Notes: generated by a model not told the origin, from the letters alone. Counted from the first letter of the stretch, positions 40,763 to 50,305 are shown. The stretch: DNA of 64,000 nt from BJGV01 sp003230615 (GCA_963663215.1 OY760140.1:2117165-2181164); one strand, 5' to 3'. Made by a program: numbers and translations.

Positions 40763-43666
40763 ATGACTGACTATAAAAAAACTCTTAATCTGCCTAACAC
40801 GCTTTTTCCAATGCGTGGCGATCTCGCTAAGCGTGAGCCTGTGATGCTCATGGCCTGGAAGAAAAAGAATCTTTATCAGAAAATTCGTAAAGTTTGTAAA
40901 GGACGGCCAAAGTTTGTCTTGCACGATGGTCCGCCGTATGCCAATGGTGATATTCACATTGGTCATGCAATCAATAAAATTCTAAAAGACATTATTATTA
41001 AAAGTAAAACACTGGCAGGTTTTGACGCACCTTATATACCTGGTTGGGATTGTCATGGGCTGCCTATCGAGCATCAAATAGAAAAGAAGTATGGAAAGAA
41101 TCTGCCTGCGGACAAGGTACGAGAATTGTGTCGAGATTTTGCACGGGAGCAGGTAGAAAGGCAAAAAGCTGATTTTATCAGGCTCGGAGTGCTGGGGGAT
41201 TGGGATAATTCTTATCTCACCATGGACTATCGGATCGAGGCTGGTATTATCCGTGCACTTGGAAAGGTTTACAAAGGGGGGTATCTTTATCAGGGACAGA
41301 AGCCGGTAAATTGGTGCATTGACTGTAGTTCTGCGCTAGCGGAAGCGGAGGTCGAATATGAGGACAAAACTTCATCATCGATTGATGTTGCGTTTCCGGT
41401 CAAGAATAACGTCGCTCTTGCCAAAGCGTTGGGTGTATCGGTCATCAGCGAGCCTGCTTTCGCTGTGATCTGGACTACTACGCCTTGGACCTTACCAGCC
41501 AATCAGGCAGTAAGTGTGCACCCAGAATATGATTACCACGTGGTACGTACCGTGAAGGGGCTACTAATTTTATCGAGCGAGCTCTATACGGGGGTAAAGT
41601 CTATAAAATCATCTCCAGTTGAAGAGAAGGCAAATCAGCCAGTTATAAGAAACTCATCACTAGTTGAATATTGTCTGATTAATTATGGCCTAGAAAACTT
41701 AGGGGTACTTGGTACTTGTAGGGGGTCAGCACTTAATTTTCTTGAGTTGAGACATCCATTTGAAGATCGTGCCATACCAATTGTTTGTAGCGAGCATGTT
41801 ACAACTGATGCGGGAACAGGGCTGGTGCATATTGCGCCAGCACACGGCGTTGATGACTATGTTGTCGGTCAGAAATATGATTTACCAGTAGATAATCCAG
41901 TTGATGATAATGGAAAATTTTACGAGCGCATTCCACTTGTAGGAGGCTTGTCGGTTTGGGATGCTACTGAAGTGATAATCCATAAATTGAAAAAAAATGG
42001 TTTGTTATTCAAGTCAGATAAACTACAACATAGTTATCCTCACTGCTGGCGACATAAAACACCGATTATCTTTCGTGCTACTAGGCAGTGGTTCATAGGT
42101 ATGAACAGGCCGATAAGCAAGGACGTATTGCAAAATACTCTTTCTTCTTCAACGATATCGGGTGGTAAAGATACCCTTCGGAATCGAGCAATTTCTGCAG
42201 TAGCTCACACTAAATTTTTTCCAGCTTGGGGTCGTGCTCGATTGGAATCAATGATCAAGAATCGTATCGATTGGTGTGTATCACGCCAACGCAACTGGGG
42301 TGTACCAATGGCATTTTTTGTACATAAGGAAACTCATGAAGTCCATCCTTGTACTGAGGCATTACTTGAGAAGATAGCACAAAGGGTTGAGCAGGAAGGG
42401 ATTGAGGCGTGGTTCAGTTTGGATATAAAAGAGTTTCTAGGGAAAGAGGCAAAGGATTACAAGAAATTGACTGATACCCTAGACGTTTGGTTTGATTCTG
42501 GTACAACACATGTTACCGTTTTAAAATCTACTGAACAGCTTAAGTATCCTGCTGATCTTTATCTAGAAGGTTCTGATCAGCATCGTGGTTGGTTTCAGTC
42601 TTCGCTCCTGACCAGCTGCGCAATTAATGGCCGCGCACCGTACGATTCATTGCTCACTCATGGTTTTGTAGTGGATGGTGGCGGTCACAAAATGAGCAAA
42701 TCCAAGGGTAATGTCATTGCTCCACAAAAGGTAATGGATACTTCAGGAGCTGATATTCTACGATTATGGGCAGCATCCACAGATTATTCCGGTGAACTTT
42801 CTATTTCAAATGAAATTTTGAAACGTGTAGTGGAGAGCTATCGCCGTATTCGCAACACACTACGTTTTCTGTTAGCCAATATAGCAGATTTCGATTCAGA
42901 GACTGATTTTGTGGAAGAGGAGCAATGGCTAGATATTGATCGTTACATGTTGGCATTTTCTAGAGCGCTTCAGGATGAGCTGACAAAGAATTATAAGCGT
43001 AACGAATTTCATTTAGTAGTGTACAAATTGCACTATTTTTGCTCCGAAGATTTGGGTGGATTCTATCTTGATATTCTTAAAGATCGGCTTTATACCGCTA
43101 CAACAAAAGGTGTCCCACGTCGCTCAGCGCAGAGTGTGTTATTCCACATTGCACATAGCTTAGTTCGCTTGCTTTCACCTATTCTAAGTTTCACTGCAGA
43201 AGAGGCATGGGAGTATCTAACGTGCAATGCTGATGACAGCGTATTGCTGCACATTTGGTATAAATTTCCGTCGCAGTCAGATACAAAATCATTGATGCAG
43301 CGTTGGACCAGGCTACGCGAGTTACGCTCGGAGGTTCAAAAGCAACTAGAAGAATTACGTTCTCAGGGGAAAATTGGTTCATCACTTTCTGCCGTCGTGG
43401 AAATTCGAGCTAGTGGAGACGATTATATTCTTTTTAATTCTCTGGGAGACGATTTGCGGTTAATAATCGTCACTTCAGAAGTACACGTGGTACAGGTTAA
43501 AGATTCCCAGGAAAAAGGTATTCTTGTGTCTCCCAGTGCTCATCCTAAATGTGAACGCTGTTGGCATTATCGTAAAGATGTTGGTTGTAGGGAAGACCAT
43601 CCCACTATATGTGCTAGATGTGTATCCAATCTTTTTGGGTCGGGTGAGGTACGTAGATATGCCTGA
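40763..43666 (+). CDS. ileS: Isoleucyl-tRNA synthetase
   Basis: This is a 967-residue class Ia synthetase. The HIGH motif is PPYANGDIHIGHA (about residue 54-66) and the KMSKS loop GGHKMSKSKGNV (about 640). The CP1 editing domain has WTTTPWTLPAN (about 237) and GTGLVHIAPAHG (about 352). The C-terminal zinc module is CERCWHY...CARC (about 930-955). It charges tRNA-Ile and edits valine. Length and motifs are normal and the frame is intact. Confidence 0.97.
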   Translation: MTDYKKTLNLPNTLFPMRGDLAKREPVMLMAWKKKNLYQKIRKVCKGRPKFVLHDGPPYANGDIHIGHAINKILKDIIIKSKTLAGFDAPYIPGWDCHGLPIEHQIEKKYGKNLPADKVRELCRDFAREQVERQKADFIRLGVLGDWDNSYLTMDYRIEAGIIRALGKVYKGGYLYQGQKPVNWCIDCSSALAEAEVEYEDKTSSSIDVAFPVKNNVALAKALGVSVISEPAFAVIWTTTPWTLPANQAVSVHPEYDYHVVRTVKGLLILSSELYTGVKSIKSSPVEEKANQPVIRNSSLVEYCLINYGLENLGVLGTCRGSALNFLELRHPFEDRAIPIVCSEHVTTDAGTGLVHIAPAHGVDDYVVGQKYDLPVDNPVDDNGKFYERIPLVGGLSVWDATEVIIHKLKKNGLLFKSDKLQHSYPHCWRHKTPIIFRATRQWFIGMNRPISKDVLQNTLSSSTISGGKDTLRNRAISAVAHTKFFPAWGRARLESMIKNRIDWCVSRQRNWGVPMAFFVHKETHEVHPCTEALLEKIAQRVEQEGIEAWFSLDIKEFLGKEAKDYKKLTDTLDVWFDSGTTHVTVLKSTEQLKYPADLYLEGSDQHRGWFQSSLLTSCAINGRAPYDSLLTHGFVVDGGGHKMSKSKGNVIAPQKVMDTSGADILRLWAASTDYSGELSISNEILKRVVESYRRIRNTLRFLLANIADFDSETDFVEEEQWLDIDRYMLAFSRALQDELTKNYKRNEFHLVVYKLHYFCSEDLGGFYLDILKDRLYTATTKGVPRRSAQSVLFHIAHSLVRLLSPILSFTAEEAWEYLTCNADDSVLLHIWYKFPSQSDTKSLMQRWTRLRELRSEVQKQLEELRSQGKIGSSLSAVVEIRASGDDYILFNSLGDDLRLIIVTSEVHVVQVKDSQEKGILVSPSAHPKCERCWHYRKDVGCREDHPTICARCVSNLFGSGEVRRYA

Positions 43667-43824
43667 TCCCAATTTTGTATCATTTTTGATATATTGTTTG
43701 TTTCTTTGCTTATTTCCTTTCTTATCATCTATTCAGTTTTTGGAACGACTTTCTAACTATTTTATTCTTGACCTGATGGAAATTAGATTGGATATTTGTT
43801 GCGTGCAAAAGAACACAGGGTACG

Positions 43825-44289
43825 ATGAAACTTCATATTAGTTTAGTATTGGCATTAGTGGTTCTGACGATAGATTTTGCCTCAAAACGTTGGATAGAAT
43901 CGGAGTTGGTTTATGGCCAGCAGATTTTGCTAACAAGTTACTTTAATTTGGTGTTGACGTTTAATACAGGAGCGGCATTCAGTTTTTTAAGCAATGAGTC
44001 AGGATGGCAGCGTTGGTTTTTTAGTGGAATTGCTACATGTGCTTCAGTTTTGATTATTTATCTTCTAAGCAAACATATTTCAGAAAAGTTATTTTGTGTC
44101 GCGCTGAGCTTGATACTAGGAGGTGCGCTCGGAAATCTATGGGATCGCATAACTCTTGGTTATGTAGTTGATTTTCTAGATTTTCATTATAGTGGTTACC
44201 ATTGGCCCGCGTTCAATGTGGCCGATTCATCTATATTTGTAGGAGCATTGCTTCTGATATTTGAAAGTTTTCGACATAAAAAAAAGTAA
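43825..44289 (+). CDS. lspA: Lipoprotein signal peptidase II
   Basis: The 154-residue inner-membrane aspartyl protease has four hydrophobic helices. The conserved boxes are FNTGAAFSFL (about residue 50), GGALGNLWDR (about 96) and NVADSSIFVGALL (about 131), with the catalytic Asp pair in DFLDF/VADS. It cleaves prolipoprotein signal peptides after lipidation. The spacing from ileS is about 158 bp, longer than usual, and holds no gene. It is convergent with the adenosyltransferase gene (11-bp gap). Confidence 0.95.
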   Translation: MKLHISLVLALVVLTIDFASKRWIESELVYGQQILLTSYFNLVLTFNTGAAFSFLSNESGWQRWFFSGIATCASVLIIYLLSKHISEKLFCVALSLILGGALGNLWDRITLGYVVDFLDFHYSGYHWPAFNVADSSIFVGALLLIFESFRHKKK

Positions 44290-44300
44290 TGAATTTCTAC

Positions 44301-44852
44301 CTAACGATTTTTCCCGGGTTGCCAAAGCACGTCTCCAACACCTTGCTGGTGATTCAGTATCCGACACAGTACGAATAAAAAGTCTGACAGACGGTTGAGG
44401 TATTGAATGCTGAATGACGCTACTGTTTCGGTGCGCGATAATCGGACAACGCATCTTTCTGCACGACGACACACAGTACGGGAAACATGACAGAGGGCCG
44501 CTGCACGAGTTCCGCTAGGAAGTATGAACTCCTTCAGAGCAGGCAATGTGGAGTTATATTGGTCAATTTTTTCTTCCAAGTTTGTGACTTGCATTTTATT
44601 CATGCTGACTCGACCAGGAGTACTAAGGTCTCCACCTAGGTCAAATAAGTCATGCTGAATATTTTCCAGCTTATCGCGTATTCCTATTTCAAGATTCTCT
44701 GTAAGTAATATTCCAATGCAACAGTTGAGCTCATCTACAGTACCGATTGCTTCAATACGTGTACTTTCCTTAGTAGAACGCGTACCATCTCCCAGACCCG
44801 TTGTGCCTTCATCTCCAGTTCGTGTATAGATTCTCGTCAGCCGATTGGCCAT
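44301..44852 (-). CDS. pduO: PduO-type cob(I)alamin adenosyltransferase
   Basis: The 183-residue helical-bundle protein starts with the ATP-binding motif RIYTRTGDEGTTGLGDG (residues 7-23) and has RIEAIGTVDELN (about 33) and the C-terminal RTVCRRAERCVV and YLNRLSDFLFVLCR motifs. These match the PduO family, which adenosylates cob(I)alamin to coenzyme B12. It stands alone between lspA and rhlE. The gene is intact. Confidence 0.93.
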   Translation of the reverse strand: MANRLTRIYTRTGDEGTTGLGDGTRSTKESTRIEAIGTVDELNCCIGILLTENLEIGIRDKLENIQHDLFDLGGDLSTPGRVSMNKMQVTNLEEKIDQYNSTLPALKEFILPSGTRAAALCHVSRTVCRRAERCVVRLSRTETVASFSIQYLNRLSDFLFVLCRILNHQQGVGDVLWQPGKNR

Positions 44853-44904
44853 ATCGTTTATTGGATGATTGGGTTATAGTAATAAATTAGATTACACATT
44901 CGTT

Positions 44905-46425
44905 TTATCTATTCTGCTTGGGTTTACTAGAAAGAGGGGGCATAAACAAAGCAGGTAGTGGTTTTTTGTGCTGCCCATGTCGAGTATAGGCGGCAGTGCG
45001 TCCTTTAATCACGGATAGTGATGCCACTGTGCTGGTAATGCGCTTTGACTCATTTTCGATGGGACATGCTAAAGGTACATAAGGTTGATTAAATAGCGGA
45101 TCCTGCGGCGCTTTCATCTGTTTCTTTTGTCTGTGCACATGTTGCTTGGAATTAGGTTCTGAGCCTGTTTTATCCTGACGTTTTGCACGAATATCAGAAT
45201 TCTTCTTTTGCTTTTCTTTGGTGCGATCATGGCGCTCGCGTTCATGCGGTGTATGTGTAGTTTCGGTCAGATTATCTGTTATTTTTGGTTCAAATCCAGT
45301 AATCACTTCTTCCGGAAGTTTAATTTTCAAAAGTTTCTCGATCCCTTCGAGTAGTTCGTTCTCGTCATCACACACCAGTGAAATTGCACATCCTTTAGTG
45401 CCGGCACGACCGGTTCGTCCTATACGATGGATATAATCTTCTGGAGTGTTTGGTAATTCGAAATTGACCACATGTGGTAAATCCTCAATATCGAGTCCAC
45501 GTGCTGCAACGTCAGTTGCTACTAAAACCTGCACTTCTCCATGTTTGAATTCCGCCAAAGCTTGGGTACGCTGAGGTTGACTCTTGTCTCCATGAATTGC
45601 GGTGGTAGAGATGCCATCCCGTTCCAATTGTCTAGCCAGATGACTGGCGCCATACTTAGTTCGAACGAATACTAGCACCTGCTTCAGATCCTGCGACTTG
45701 ATAAGATGAGCCAGCAACTCACGTTTGCGATCTCGCTTGATCGGATGCACGACATGTGTTACTAGGTTAGTCATGGAGTTACGCTTTGCTACTTCAATCA
45801 GCATAGGTTGTTTTAGTATCTTGCCTGCGAGTTTTTTGATCTCTTCGGAATAAGTAGCGGAGAACATTAGGTTTTGTCGTTTTTGCGGCATCAGTGCAAG
45901 GATACGTTTGATGTCGGGTAGGAAGCCCATATCTAGCATCCTATCAGCCTCATCTAATACTAAAATTTCCACTTTAGAAAGACGTATTGTTTTTTGCTGG
46001 ACATGATCTAGCATGCGTCCAGGAGTGGCTACCAGAATTTCCACTCCGGCGAGTAGATCTTTGATCTGGGGGTCCATATTGACACCACCGTAGACTACGG
46101 TGCATTTGAGTGGAAGATATTTTCCGTAAGTTTTGACACTTTCAAATACCTGAGCTGCTAGTTCGCGCGTGGGAACCAGAATCAGTGCACGAATCGGGTG
46201 TCTAGCTGGTGATACGCTGGTGTTTGCATAGGGTTGTAACCGGTGTAGCATTGGTAGGGTAAAGCCGGCAGTTTTTCCAGTTCCGGTTTGTGCCCCACCC
46301 ATGATGTCTTTGTTTTCAAGTATTGGCGGAATCGCTTGGGCCTGAATGGGTGTAGGTTCTGTATAACCTTGATCATTGATCGCGCGAAGAATTTCTGTAG
46401 ATAGGCCAAGTTGATCAAATGACAT
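44905..46425 (-). CDS. rhlE: DEAD-box ATP-dependent RNA helicase RhlE
   Basis: The protein starts MSFDQLGLS. It has the Q motif (TEPTPIQAQAIPP), motif I AQTGTGKTAG (about residue 46), motif II VLDEADRML (about 158), motif III FSATYS, and the helicase-C motifs VLVATDVAARGLDI and HRIGRTGRAGTKG. The C-terminal 130 residues are basic and low-complexity, probably for RNA contact. The second ATG (46425) lies eight bases after GGAG and is preferred over the ATG at 46431, whose spacing to GGAG is too short. RhlE helps ribosome maturation and RNA turnover. Confidence 0.93.
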   Translation of the reverse strand: MSFDQLGLSTEILRAINDQGYTEPTPIQAQAIPPILENKDIMGGAQTGTGKTAGFTLPMLHRLQPYANTSVSPARHPIRALILVPTRELAAQVFESVKTYGKYLPLKCTVVYGGVNMDPQIKDLLAGVEILVATPGRMLDHVQQKTIRLSKVEILVLDEADRMLDMGFLPDIKRILALMPQKRQNLMFSATYSEEIKKLAGKILKQPMLIEVAKRNSMTNLVTHVVHPIKRDRKRELLAHLIKSQDLKQVLVFVRTKYGASHLARQLERDGISTTAIHGDKSQPQRTQALAEFKHGEVQVLVATDVAARGLDIEDLPHVVNFELPNTPEDYIHRIGRTGRAGTKGCAISLVCDDENELLEGIEKLLKIKLPEEVITGFEPKITDNLTETTHTPHERERHDRTKEKQKKNSDIRAKRQDKTGSEPNSKQHVHRQKKQMKAPQDPLFNQPYVPLACPIENESKRITSTVASLSVIKGRTAAYTRHGQHKKPLPALFMPPLSSKPKQNR

Positions 46426-46512
46426 TCGCATTACTCCTCACAAACTACCAAAGCTTGCTGGGACTGATCAAACAAAGATGGTATCTTTATCTGATTTGTT
46501 GTATTGATACAC

Positions 46513-47298
46513 CTATTCATTTCCCGTCGGTTCCCGAGGGATTTCCTTTCGTGATTTCTTCGTAAGCCACTCACTACTCTTCTTGAGCCAGTTTAATAAT
46601 GGTGCAGCTCCGCCAATCGCTACCGCATCAACTAAGCAATACCATGCAGCGACACCGCTAGGAGGATTTCCTTGTGATAATCCAAAGATAGGTTCTATCG
46701 TCACCCATTTCCAAGTTCCAGCTGCTGTACCAATTAGTTCTAGCCATGTAGTTATAAAGAAAGCTGCAAGATAAACCATTGGCGAACGGCCTTTAAATAG
46801 ATAAACTAAGAAGACACAGAACAGAAGTGCACCTACCGCATCCCCTTGTTCAGGGTAGCCGCTGATTCCCCAAATTGACCATGTACCACACACAAGCACC
46901 ACAAATATTGCTATTTTTCTTGCGTATTTTAGAAAGAAACCAGAACGAGCAAGTGAAATAGCAGTTAAATAAACCATGCCATGGCCAGGTGGTACATAAG
47001 CCGGTACGTTTTCAAACCGATAGATGTACCCACCCATGTAAATAGAAGCAAAATGTTCGCCGGCTGTTGCAAAAGTCACCGCTATTATTACTTGCATCCG
47101 TATATTTTTATTCTCACCAAACAGTAGGCCTATTAAAAAAATCCAAGCAACAATTCCCATAAGACTCTGTTTCTCTATGCTTCCGCTTGCATCAATGTTT
47201 AAACTGATTGCTACACATATAAAAGTAAATACAGCTATTAAATAATCCCGCTTTTTGTGGGCGTAGGTAATATTAATTTCTGGGAAATAGCGCAGCAT
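46513..47298 (-). CDS. Uncharacterised polytopic membrane protein
   Basis: This is a 261-residue inner-membrane protein with about seven to eight hydrophobic helices. Recognisable polar motifs between helices are AGEHFASIYMGGYIYRF (about residue 80), VPPGHGMVYL (about 103), GTAAGTWKWV (about 192) and NPPSGVAAWYCLVDAVA. The paired loop motifs with His, Glu and Trp suggest a membrane enzyme or binding site, not a simple transporter. I do not recognise the family and assign no function. It lies 280 bp downstream of cycB in the same direction and may be linked to the cytochrome genes only by position. Confidence 0.7.
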   Translation of the reverse strand: MLRYFPEINITYAHKKRDYLIAVFTFICVAISLNIDASGSIEKQSLMGIVAWIFLIGLLFGENKNIRMQVIIAVTFATAGEHFASIYMGGYIYRFENVPAYVPPGHGMVYLTAISLARSGFFLKYARKIAIFVVLVCGTWSIWGISGYPEQGDAVGALLFCVFLVYLFKGRSPMVYLAAFFITTWLELIGTAAGTWKWVTIEPIFGLSQGNPPSGVAAWYCLVDAVAIGGAAPLLNWLKKSSEWLTKKSRKEIPREPTGNE

Positions 47299-47578
47299 CT
47301 CTATTTATTTTGTCGAGTCTAGTAGGAACTTCGATTGGGATGGGGATTTCGATCTGTTTCGTGCACGAGGAATTAAGCTTTTTGCTTGCAAATTGATACA
47401 ACTGAGTCAGATTTAAACAGCAATTGCTTGACACTTGTTTTCTTGGAAAAATATTCAGTATTCTCCTTGGTAGTCATTACTGCTTATGTTTGATTCTTGT
47501 TTAGTAAAAGGGAAACGTAGAACATAAGTAGATAGCCGGCTTGATCGTGTATAGCAGGGATCAGGAAGATATGCTTTG

Positions 47579-48223
47579 TCACTCCTCCTCCTCTTCTTCT
47601 TCTTCCTCTTCTTCTTCTACTTCTTCGTCTTCGTCGTCTTCGTCGTCTTCATCCAACCTCACAACCATTTCACCCCGTGCCTTACTGGCATTGAGATCAG
47701 TTTCTTCGACTTCCTCGTGCACCAGGTTCTGATGGCAATCGATACAGGTCGCACCTTCCGTTTCCATCTTTTTATGTGCAGCTTTGGCATCCGCACCCGG
47801 TGGTTGCGGATTTCTATGGCATTCTCGACAAGTAATACTGTCCCATCCTTTTAAATTCATACGCGCATCGTGCGCCATTATCAGCCGACGCTCATTGAAT
47901 TTCTCAACAGTAGAGTAGTCTTCAGTAAACTCCATGTACAGTTCCCTTGCACCATCGACGATGTGTGTTTCTATCGCTAAATGGAGATTCCCAAGACCCT
48001 GGGGAATATGACAGTGCTTACACTCTGGATTAGAGCCCAACGCACCATAATGGGAGGATTCCTTTAGTTCCTTTGCCGGGTAGGACATGGAATGACAACT
48101 GGTGCAAAATTCAGTAGTGGAAAGGGCAGCTTCGCCAGCTAATACCACGGTAACCATGATAATACCAAGCACTGTGCCAATAAGCAGACTACCTAAAGCG
48201 ATACCTGTACCTGGCCTTCCCAT
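47579..48223 (-). CDS. cycB: Membrane-anchored tetraheme cytochrome c_M552 (NapC/NrfH family)
   Basis: The 214-residue quinol-linked cytochrome has an N-terminal transmembrane anchor (LIGTVLGIIMVTVVLA, about 12-28) and four CxxCH heme sites (CTSCH 40, CKHCH, CRECH, CIDCH). The periplasmic domain is normal for the family, which passes electrons from c554 to the quinone pool in ammonia oxidisers. An unusual C-terminal tail is almost wholly Asp/Glu (DEDDEDDEDEE then a run of Glu), encoded by triplet repeats. It starts with ATG overlapping the cycA stop (TGATG), so translation is coupled. Confidence 0.92.
   Translation of the reverse strand: MGRPGTGIALGSLLIGTVLGIIMVTVVLAGEAALSTTEFCTSCHSMSYPAKELKESSHYGALGSNPECKHCHIPQGLGNLHLAIETHIVDGARELYMEFTEDYSTVEKFNERRLIMAHDARMNLKGWDSITCRECHRNPQPPGADAKAAHKKMETEGATCIDCHQNLVHEEVEETDLNASKARGEMVVRLDEDDEDDEDEEVEEEEEEEEEEEE
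47580..47660 (-). repeat. GAA/GAG/GAC triplet microsatellite in the cycB 3' end
   Basis: About 27 consecutive codons are GAG, GAA or GAC with a single GTA/GTT-type break. The tract can change length by whole codons without changing frame. It encodes the poly-acidic tail of c_M552. Confidence 0.85.
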
Positions 48224-48924
48224 CAGTCTTTTTTGACTACTTTGGCTTTGGACTGGAATTCGTCATGCATCTTGAAGACAGGATCGCCCGTGAATGTCCC
48301 ATCAAGCTTGTAGTGCTCATGCATTGCTTTGGTATCAGCTACGTATTTATCAAATTTAAATGTGTATTTCTTATGTACCTCGGGAGTAAAGGGGGTATAC
48401 GGTTCTTTCGTACCTTTCCATCCCGAACCTTCGTAGTTTAAGTGACAAGCACTGCAACGCTCGACAAAATCAAAGTCTTCTCCAGCATCTGCAAGAACCT
48501 TGCGTGGCGTGGTCTTCTTCTTTTTCTCAAATTTTGCACCCGCCTTGCGGTGAATCCCGCGATATTTAGAACCTGGTCCGTGGCAGGATTCACAGCCTAC
48601 GCCTTTTTTCCATTTTTTTGGAGACTCAACAACGTAACCTCCTTTTTCACCAAATCCGTCTACGTGACAGCCAACACAATCCTTGTCCTTGGTGTAATCC
48701 TTGGTAGGATCAAGTTTTGCTCTCTTTTTAGCCTTGGTCTTCTTATTCGGTTTGAGCGAATTCATCGCCTTAGCGTGCGCGGTTTTCTTCCATGACTTAG
48801 CCTGACTTTTGTGGCACGAGCTACACTTCTTTCGACCTTCAAACTTCGGGTCAGCAACTGCGCCTCCAGAAAGAAATGCAAATAGCGCAACAGCAACAAG
48901 CGCATATGTCACGGGATGTCTCAT
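48223..48924 (-). CDS. cycA: Cytochrome c554, periplasmic tetraheme electron carrier
   Basis: The 233-residue protein has a signal peptide (MRHPVTYALVAVALFAFLSGG, cleaved after GAVA) and a mature part of about 209 residues. The four heme sites are CSSCH, CVGCH, CESCH and CSACH. This matches c554, the direct electron acceptor of hydroxylamine oxidoreductase. The mature protein is very Lys-rich (KPNKKTKAKKRAK). ATG 48924 is preferred to an upstream TTG because it gives a normal signal peptide and follows GAGAG. Genes haoA and haoB are not upstream here, unlike in typical ammonia oxidisers. Confidence 0.93.
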   Translation of the reverse strand: MRHPVTYALVAVALFAFLSGGAVADPKFEGRKKCSSCHKSQAKSWKKTAHAKAMNSLKPNKKTKAKKRAKLDPTKDYTKDKDCVGCHVDGFGEKGGYVVESPKKWKKGVGCESCHGPGSKYRGIHRKAGAKFEKKKKTTPRKVLADAGEDFDFVERCSACHLNYEGSGWKGTKEPYTPFTPEVHKKYTFKFDKYVADTKAMHEHYKLDGTFTGDPVFKMHDEFQSKAKVVKKD

Positions 48925-48993
48925 AGTTTTTTCTCTCAAAAGAAAGTATTAGTAATCAATGAATTAAGATAAAAATTGGTAGATGCAGTTTCT

Positions 48994-49179
48994 CTAACGC
49001 TGTAACCCTATCGTCAGTTTACATAAACTAATAGAACCCGCTACGCCACTCTTTCTGGTCCCGCGAGTATCACCCGAATTACCAAATAAATCAACCAGCA
49101 GGCGGCTCTCTAGCTGGAATTTTGTATACTTGATTTCTCGATTACTTAGTCTAAAAACTATGCGCTGTAGGCAATTCAA
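48994..49179 (-). pseudogene. Short frame in the usual haoB position; possible gene tail
   Basis: A 61-codon frame (FRLSNREIKY, FQLESRLLVDLFG, ending CKLTIGLQR) sits about 70 bp upstream of cycA, where haoB usually ends. It lacks a ribosome site and a clear start. It could be the end of a decayed haoB, but I have no motif to prove it, and chance is equally possible. Confidence 0.2.
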
Positions 49180-49245
49180 AGATTAAATACATGCTGGATT
49201 TCCCTTTCTTTTTATATATGCCCTATTATCTAGCATTATAATTGT

Positions 49246-49947
49246 CTACAAATCTGAGAAAAAGTGCGTCTTGATATGAGCAACAAAATTCGTCAAATTA
49301 TCTTTTGATAAACCATATTCTTTTATTGGTGATTCGATTGGGCATCCTATAGTGCTGATCAAAATTCCAAAAGCACTGGTATCCAAAGTAGTTGGTTGTT
49401 CACCTAGGAAATATTTCTTGTCACCCAAACAAGATGATAGCGCATCTATATCCAGCATACCAAGCTTGAAGATTTCTTCAGTGTCATGTCGTCCTATACC
49501 ATGCCCATAAATCTGTTTTTTGATTTTATTGCGAAAATAAGCAGCCGCAATGTCGCGAATGACAGGTGGCATTACCCCAAAAATAGCTTTTTTATTGATT
49601 TGCCAATTTGTATCCGTGTATAGCCATCGCGAATACATTAATACCCAATATAAATGTTCTTCAAGTAAACGCTGCATTGCTAAGGACAGCGCTAACTCTG
49701 CTTTATTTAGGCCTTCATCTAGATTATTATAATTTGTTTTCAGATGCTGGATAATAAACTGTGAATCTCCTAACTTAGTGTCATCATCCTCTATATAAGG
49801 TAGCTTTCCCTTTGGTGCAGTTAAAGGAAGTGTTGGCTTAATTTCATATTCAATGCCGGCCATTCGCAAATATGTTTCTATCTTACAACAGAAATGGCTT
49901 AAGTTTGGGATGCCCCATGTGCGTTCGAATTGGTAGAGCCTCAACAT
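49246..49947 (-). CDS. Glutathione S-transferase-like protein
   Basis: The 233-residue protein has a thioredoxin-fold N-terminus (MLRLYQFERTWGIPNLSHFCCKIE in parts), then GKLPYIEDDDTKLGDSQFII, matching the cis-Pro and SNAIL/TRY-like region (DSQ). An all-helical C-terminal domain follows, with the capping motif PTTLDTSAFGIL. It is closest in pattern to the Tom37/metaxin-like GST group (FAX-type) in bacteria. Start at 49947 has GGAG nine bases upstream; upstream TTG/ATG options are weaker. Substrate unknown. Confidence 0.75.
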   Translation of the reverse strand: MLRLYQFERTWGIPNLSHFCCKIETYLRMAGIEYEIKPTLPLTAPKGKLPYIEDDDTKLGDSQFIIQHLKTNYNNLDEGLNKAELALSLAMQRLLEEHLYWVLMYSRWLYTDTNWQINKKAIFGVMPPVIRDIAAAYFRNKIKKQIYGHGIGRHDTEEIFKLGMLDIDALSSCLGDKKYFLGEQPTTLDTSAFGILISTIGCPIESPIKEYGLSKDNLTNFVAHIKTHFFSDL

Positions 49948-50078
49948 AACTAAAGTCTCCATCAATAGTTGAGCAAAGCTTAAAAGTCGAAAAGGATCAA
50001 GACTACTTCATGCTAAGGGATACCCCTGCTGTCAAGATTAGAGGTATCATAGCGAACTTCCAACAATTTTTAATGACT

Positions 50079-50154
50079 GGCGCGCCCAACACGATTCGAA
50101 CGTGTGACCCCCGCCTTCGGAGGGCGGTACTCTATCCAGCTGAGCTATGGGCGC
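50079..50154 (-). tRNA. tRNA-Arg (anticodon CCG)
   Basis: The minus strand folds as a full cloverleaf: acceptor GCGCCCA/TGGGCGC, D-arm with AGCTCAGCTGGATAGAG, anticodon stem CCGCC/GGCGG with loop CTCCGAA (anticodon CCG) and T-arm with GTTCGAATC. The 3' CCA is encoded in the DNA. Length is 76 nt. Confidence 0.97.
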
Positions 50155-50305
50155 TATGCGATTTTGTAGTAGGTATCAATATGGCAACGATAGCACATTT
50201 TAATGTACTTCCTGTTTAACGTGGTTATACGCGAATTTTTGTATCGAATAGTATAAAGAGCTATAATTTTAGCGCATCATCATAGATTATATTGAAAGGT
50301 TTGTT

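Noticed and set aside
43524..43841. 105-codon plus-strand frame overlapping the ileS 3' end
   Set aside because: It is a shadow of ileS in another frame, and the remainder is the ileS-lspA spacer.
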